From Flavobacteriaceae bacterium 3519-10 (GTDB lineage: Bacteria; Bacteroidota; Bacteroidia; Flavobacteriales; Weeksellaceae): a stretch of DNA of 64,000 nt. Of the stretch, positions 60,255 to 64,000 are shown in pieces (position 1 is the first letter of the stretch; every line of letters starts with the position of its first letter). The notes beneath the pieces were generated by a model. The model worked only from the letters and a program-made list of their open reading frames with translations, was not told where the DNA came from and ran no database searches. The translations under genes and the position numbers were made by a program. Location: assembly GCA_000023725.1 (NCBI GenBank), contig CP001673.1, forward strand, positions 124,001 to 188,000. Reading direction: 5' to 3'.

Positions 60255-61259
60255 ATGGTGAAAGTTTCGGTGATTGTTCCGGTTTATCAGGGGGAAAAAG
60301 AGCTCAGCAAATGTCTGGCTTCTTTGGTGAACCAGACTTTAGACGATATTGAGATCATTGTAGTAAATGATGGCAGCACCGATGGTTCGGGTGAAATAAT
60401 AACCGAATTTTCACAAAGATTTCCGTCAAAAATAAGAGCTTTCACCAAAGAAAATGGCGGTTTAAGCGACGCCAGGAATTTCGGTTTAGACCGCGCAACG
60501 GGTCAATACATCGGTTTTGTGGATGCCGACGATGAGGTTTCTGCAAATACGTTTGCCGAAATGTACGAACTGGCAGAAAAGCACGCCGCAGAAATGGTGA
60601 TCTGCAATATTCAGAAAGTGGATGAGGCTGGAAAAATTACGCAAAAACTCACTCAAATCCCAAATATGCCCGAGCGCATCGTTCTTGAAGACCATTTTTC
60701 GGTGTTCGCTGATATTTCTTATTTCGCGTGTAACAAGATTTTCAGGAAAGATATATTGCACAACAAAAGGTTTAAAAAAGGAATTCACTACGAAGATATC
60801 CAGCTCATTCCTCAGCTTTTACTCGAATGTAGGGTAATTGCCCAGACTCAGAATTATCATTATCAGTATTTCGAAAGGCGCGGATCCATTACAAAAACAC
60901 ATACAGAAAAAGGGCTCGACATCCTGCGCGCCGTTGCCGACGTAGAAAATGCATTTGCCACGTCGCAATATTCACATCAAAAAGCCGGGCTCCGAAACTT
61001 CCAGATTCTGGAAGGGATTTACAGTTTTCTGGCCTATCTCGCATTTGTGAAAGATGAGAAGATCTCCCGAAAACTGTCTGATGAACTTAAAAAATTCAGG
61101 CAACAACGTGGCATCGGTTGGTTAGAAATCATACGTTATCAACGGTTTGGAAAGAATTATCTCTTATATTTACCTACGAGAAAAAAAATTTATTATTTGC
61201 TGTATTTCATGGGGCAGGAAGCGCTGCTGCGGAAACTGGCTAAAAACACAAGTCGCTAA
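60255..61259 (+). CDS. Glycosyltransferase family 2
   Basis: 334 residues from ATG 60255; an in-frame ATG at 60174 lies within the previous gene and is rejected. N-terminal GT-A fold with VSVIVPVYQGEKELSKCLASL, EIIVVNDGSTDGSGEI (the nucleotide-binding Asp), GLSDARNFGLDRATG and FVDADDEV (the DxD-like metal site). C-terminal part is helical with basic residues. It would transfer a sugar from a nucleotide donor to the growing repeat unit at the inner membrane. Its stop is directly followed by the ATG of the EpsG gene. Confidence 0.92.
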   Translation: MVKVSVIVPVYQGEKELSKCLASLVNQTLDDIEIIVVNDGSTDGSGEIITEFSQRFPSKIRAFTKENGGLSDARNFGLDRATGQYIGFVDADDEVSANTFAEMYELAEKHAAEMVICNIQKVDEAGKITQKLTQIPNMPERIVLEDHFSVFADISYFACNKIFRKDILHNKRFKKGIHYEDIQLIPQLLLECRVIAQTQNYHYQYFERRGSITKTHTEKGLDILRAVADVENAFATSQYSHQKAGLRNFQILEGIYSFLAYLAFVKDEKISRKLSDELKKFRQQRGIGWLEIIRYQRFGKNYLLYLPTRKKIYYLLYFMGQEALLRKLAKNTSR

Positions 61260-62390
61260 ATGCCTATTTTACACCCTGTTTTCGTCACCATTTTTCTGTT
61301 TCTTGCGTTTGCGAGCTATACCGAAATTTTCAGGTTAGAAAAAAAGCAGCGTGTATTTGTGTGGGTGGCGGCAATTCTGATCATTATTGCTGTCGGTTTG
61401 AGGCTTGAGGTGGGTGCCGATTATCCGGTGTACAGGATGCTGTTTTCGGGATTTGCAATTTATACGACTTATGGCGATGTGCTCGACAAGGCGCTTTTCC
61501 GTCCTAACACTGAAGAAATTGAATGGATCTTCGTGCTGATCAACAAGCTCGTATTCGATTTTGGTTTACCCTTCTATATCGTAACGCTCATTATGGCGGT
61601 CATCGCGGTAACGCTGAAATTCACTACGATTTACCAAAATGTGGCTTTTCCTTCACTTGCCATTTTATTTTATTTCATGCCGATCATGTTTTTCGAAGAT
61701 TCCGGTCAGATGCGGCAGGGCCTCGGAATTGCGGTGTGCGTGGCCTCCTTTAAATTTATCAAAGAACGGAATTTGCCGATGTTCCTGCTGTGTATGTACA
61801 TCGCGCTCGGTTTCCACAAAACTTCAATTGTTTTTCTGCCCGCGTATTGGCTGGTGAAAATCCCGATGAACAGCAAACGGATTTTTTGGGTCCTAATTAT
61901 TGCTTTAATATGTTCACCCTTAGAGATTTACCGTTTGGGTGGAGATTTCTTCAGTACATTGGTGCCACCTGATGTTTCGGGCGCGTACACCGGCTATATG
62001 GACGATAAATACTATGGTACGCAGGTTGAAACCGGCTTGAATGACGTGGTGAAGTTTTTATTTATTGTAATTTTAATCCGCTGGGACAGAAAAGGTTGCG
62101 AAGAAGTGCTGTGGTACGAGTATATGCGAAACCTAGCGGTATTCGGTCTGGCTTTATTTTATTTTTTCAGGTCTAACGAGATTTTTGCGGTGCGTCTTCC
62201 GGGGGCTTACATGTTTTTTCTGACGATGTTTTGCCTCACAAACCTCGTTTATGCGGTGCAGGGGCGGGCACGGCAGTTCCTGTATTTTGGTTTCATGGCT
62301 TATTTCATTGCCATGTTTTTTTATTTTGGTAGCGGTAACGGACACCGGGGCGGTTTCACGTCCGACCGATACAAAAATGTAATTTGGTAA
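61260..62390 (+). CDS. EpsG-family exopolysaccharide polymerase-like protein
   Basis: 376 residues, about 10 membrane helices. Early GLRLEVGADYPVYRMLF (about residues 47-63) and the FYFMPIMFFEDSGQMRQGLGIAV (about 140-160) with an Arg-Gln-Gly segment are the EpsG signature; these proteins are Wzy-like polymerases of exopolysaccharide repeat units. It begins on the base after the GT2 stop. The C-terminus is Gly- and Arg-rich. Confidence 0.85.
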   Translation: MPILHPVFVTIFLFLAFASYTEIFRLEKKQRVFVWVAAILIIIAVGLRLEVGADYPVYRMLFSGFAIYTTYGDVLDKALFRPNTEEIEWIFVLINKLVFDFGLPFYIVTLIMAVIAVTLKFTTIYQNVAFPSLAILFYFMPIMFFEDSGQMRQGLGIAVCVASFKFIKERNLPMFLLCMYIALGFHKTSIVFLPAYWLVKIPMNSKRIFWVLIIALICSPLEIYRLGGDFFSTLVPPDVSGAYTGYMDDKYYGTQVETGLNDVVKFLFIVILIRWDRKGCEEVLWYEYMRNLAVFGLALFYFFRSNEIFAVRLPGAYMFFLTMFCLTNLVYAVQGRARQFLYFGFMAYFIAMFFYFGSGNGHRGGFTSDRYKNVIW

Positions 62391-62395
62391 ACACA

Positions 62396-63514
62396 ATGGA
62401 TGAAATTAAAAATATACTCAACGATGCCGGCATCCCGCAATTCTACCTCAAGCTAGGCTTCGGAATGCTCTTTTCTTTCCTGCTCACTTTCTTTTCAGTG
62501 CCAACAATTGTTAAGATTTCGCGGCGGAAAAACCTTATGGACGAGCCTGGCGTACGAAGCTCGCATTTAAGAAAAATACCCAATCTTGGCGGCATCGCGA
62601 TGTTTTATTCTATCGCGGTGTGCGCATCGGTCTTTGCTTTTGAACTTTTTGATATTTACAAATTTCTGTTTGCATCGCTCGTAATCCTGCTTTACATCGG
62701 CGTTATGGACGATATTGTGATTATGCGTGCTTACAAGAAACTTCTCGCGCAGATCATTGTCACGGCTTTGATGGTGATTGGCTCTGATGTGCGGCTGCGA
62801 AGTTTTTTCGGACTGTTTGGTGTGTACGAGCTCAATTATTTCTTCAGCTGTGCGATCAGTATTTTTACATTTATTGTGCTGATCAACGCGTTTAACCTGA
62901 TTGACGGTATCGATGGTTTAGCCGGTGGATATTCCATTTTATGCAGCGCAATGTTCGGCATCAGTTACTTCCGTTTAGGCGAATACAATTATCCGCTGGT
63001 GGTGCTTTCGGGAGTGATCATTGCATCGGTCGCGGGCTTTCTGTATTATAATCTCACCGGCTTCCGAAATATGAAAATCTTCATGGGTGATACCGGTTCG
63101 ATGATTTTAGGTTTTCTGTTGGCATTTACTGCAATCTGTTTTATTGATATTTTTATCGATAAGGAGTTGGCGGGTGTGCCGCGGTACTATCTTCAGTCAG
63201 CTCCCGCCGTTGCGATGGCGATTTTAATTCTGCCGATTGTAGACACGCTCAATGTGTTTATAATCAGGATCTATGAAGGCAGATCGCCTTTTATAGCAGA
63301 CAGAAACCACATCCATCATGCGCTTTTAAACCTCGGACTTTCGCACCGGAAAAGCACTTTTTACATTTTGATGTATTATCTGGGCGTCGTTGCTGTGGCC
63401 TATTACTTCAGACATATCAATATAAATATATTGCTGGCAGTTATAATTGCATTGGGTTTTGTGGGAGCTTATCTGCCGAAAGCCATATTGTTAATAAGAA
63501 AACAAACCAATTAA
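62396..63514 (+). CDS. WecA/MraY-like undecaprenyl-phosphate sugar-1-phosphate transferase
   Basis: 372 residues from ATG 62396; TTG 62384 upstream overlaps the previous gene's end and is rejected. About 11 helices and the family motifs: DDIVIMRAYKKLLAQ (about 105), NAFNLIDGIDGLAGGYS (about 165), MGDTGSMILGF (about 230) and RNHIHHAL (about 305). It starts repeat-unit synthesis by moving a sugar-1-phosphate from UDP-sugar to undecaprenyl phosphate. Follows epsG-like gene by five bases. Confidence 0.93.
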   Translation: MDEIKNILNDAGIPQFYLKLGFGMLFSFLLTFFSVPTIVKISRRKNLMDEPGVRSSHLRKIPNLGGIAMFYSIAVCASVFAFELFDIYKFLFASLVILLYIGVMDDIVIMRAYKKLLAQIIVTALMVIGSDVRLRSFFGLFGVYELNYFFSCAISIFTFIVLINAFNLIDGIDGLAGGYSILCSAMFGISYFRLGEYNYPLVVLSGVIIASVAGFLYYNLTGFRNMKIFMGDTGSMILGFLLAFTAICFIDIFIDKELAGVPRYYLQSAPAVAMAILILPIVDTLNVFIIRIYEGRSPFIADRNHIHHALLNLGLSHRKSTFYILMYYLGVVAVAYYFRHININILLAVIIALGFVGAYLPKAILLIRKQTN

Positions 63515-63543
63515 TTGTTAGTTTTGTAAATAACACAAGTAAA

Positions 63544-64000
63544 ATGATGAAACACTATATTTTTTTATTCTTTATCTCCTTTTTATTGAATTCCTGCATT
63601 TCCACGAAGGATGTGCGCTACATGCAGCCCAACGAAACCCTTGTCATAAACGGCGAAGGCCTGGTGCCTTACAACATCCCGGTGTACCGCGTTACAAAGA
63701 ATGATATGCTGAATCTTAATATTGTTACGACGCCAAAAGGAGATGCTGCACAGTTTTACTCAGCTCTTAATGCTTCTGTGGGCGGCGGCAATACTGCTAA
63801 CAATGCCGTTACTACAGCGGGACCGGCGGCAGGTACGGGCCAGGGCGGAAATTCAACATTTTATTTTAATGGTCTGAAGGTAGATTCCAAAGGCGACATC
63901 AACATCATGGGAATCGGTTATGTAAAAGCTGAAGGCCGCACCCTCGAGGACATTACCCAGGAAATACAGCTTCGCGTAAATGAAAACTTCCTAGACGGAA
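63544..64000 (+). CDS. Wza-like polysaccharide export lipoprotein (partial)
   Basis: The frame from ATG 63544 stays open to the window end, 152 residues seen. Signal peptide with lipobox LNSC, cysteine at about 18, then ISTKDVRYMQPNE. A polysaccharide export (Poly_export) domain begins near residue 45 (YRVTKNDMLNLNIV) and continues with a low-complexity Gly/Asn/Thr insertion (about 78-102) before FNGLKVDSKGDINIMGIG and the LEDITQEIQ region. Such proteins form the outer-membrane channel for capsule or exopolysaccharide. The tyrosine-kinase partner (Wzc-like) would be expected next, outside the window. Confidence 0.9.
   Translation, partial: MMKHYIFLFFISFLLNSCISTKDVRYMQPNETLVINGEGLVPYNIPVYRVTKNDMLNLNIVTTPKGDAAQFYSALNASVGGGNTANNAVTTAGPAAGTGQGGNSTFYFNGLKVDSKGDINIMGIGYVKAEGRTLEDITQEIQLRVNENFLDG

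Noticed and set aside
1-64000. tRNA, rRNA, CRISPR arrays or transposases
   Set aside because: Intergenic gaps were read on both strands; none has a cloverleaf-like sequence, regular short repeats or transposase-like frames. A tRNAscan or covariance search could overturn this.

Overview
The window looks like a chromosomal segment of a member of the Bacteroidota, class Flavobacteriia, most likely the Weeksellaceae (Chryseobacterium/Kaistella group). The evidence is a fused CcoN-CcoO cbb3 oxidase subunit, type IX secretion sorting tails, SusC/RagA-era TonB receptors, HU-CCDC81 and WG-repeat proteins, a mitochondrial-type aconitase, and near absence of Shine-Dalgarno sequences. Instead, the Bacteroidota -7 promoter element TAnnTTTG recurs just upstream of many start codons. 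No rRNA, tRNA, CRISPR array, insertion sequence, phage or plasmid gene was seen; most of the window is core genome.

Layout. 1-4.5 kb: end of a PpiD chaperone, then an MCE protein, a membrane Fe-S protein and a CCG-domain Fe-S protein of heterodisulfide-reductase type, a 57-residue membrane protein and a conserved cytosolic protein, apparently one operon. 4.5-7.5 kb: a glycosyltransferase, a Wzx-like flippase and a lipoprotein. 7.6-9.7 kb: serS and a lipoprotein. 9.8-19.5 kb: the full cbb3 oxidase set (ccoI, ccoS, ccoNO, ccoQ, ccoP, ccoG, ccoH and a SafE-like protein) with a divergent Crp/Fnr regulator. 19.6-31.1 kb: panB, lipoproteins, a serine hydrolase, a 2-hydroxyacid dehydrogenase, a thioesterase, an HU-like membrane protein, a type IX cargo protein, and a TonB-dependent receptor under a TPP riboswitch (hence probably a thiamine transporter), then a WG-repeat protein and a DUF2752/dispanin pair. 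31.2-37 kb: aconitase and a housekeeping run (pseudouridine synthase, Nudix, tyrosine recombinase, dCMP deaminase, enoyl-CoA hydratase). 37.2-39.6 kb: a catalase-fold protein divergent from oxyR. 39.6-51 kb: metK under a SAM-II riboswitch, an ECF sigma factor with a 44-residue companion, a HAD phosphatase, trpS, lspA, a DksA-like protein, ileS and a LytS-like kinase. 51-58.7 kb: topA, a 1036-residue secreted protein built from two FISUMP-type repeats, and a degenerate arginase-fold protein. 58.7-64 kb: the start of an exopolysaccharide locus (GT-C, GT2, EpsG-like polymerase, WecA/MraY-like initiating transferase, Wza-like export lipoprotein, cut by the window end).

The most unusual points are: (i) the catalase-fold protein has asparagine where the essential distal haem histidine should be, yet it sits divergently from an OxyR with both redox cysteines; (ii) a perfect 13-bp inverted repeat places the same element (TAAATGTCATAAT) in the promoter or leader of both ccoI and the Crp/Fnr regulator, with a third near copy at the HU-like gene; (iii) two riboswitches have readable expression-platform pairings; (iv) several genes have TAnnTTTG so close to the start codon that their mRNAs should be leaderless; (v) small genes of 57 and 44 codons lie in conserved-looking operons; (vi) a DUF2752 gene lacks a standard start codon at its natural N-terminus. 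Calls rest on reading motifs by eye; no database search was run.
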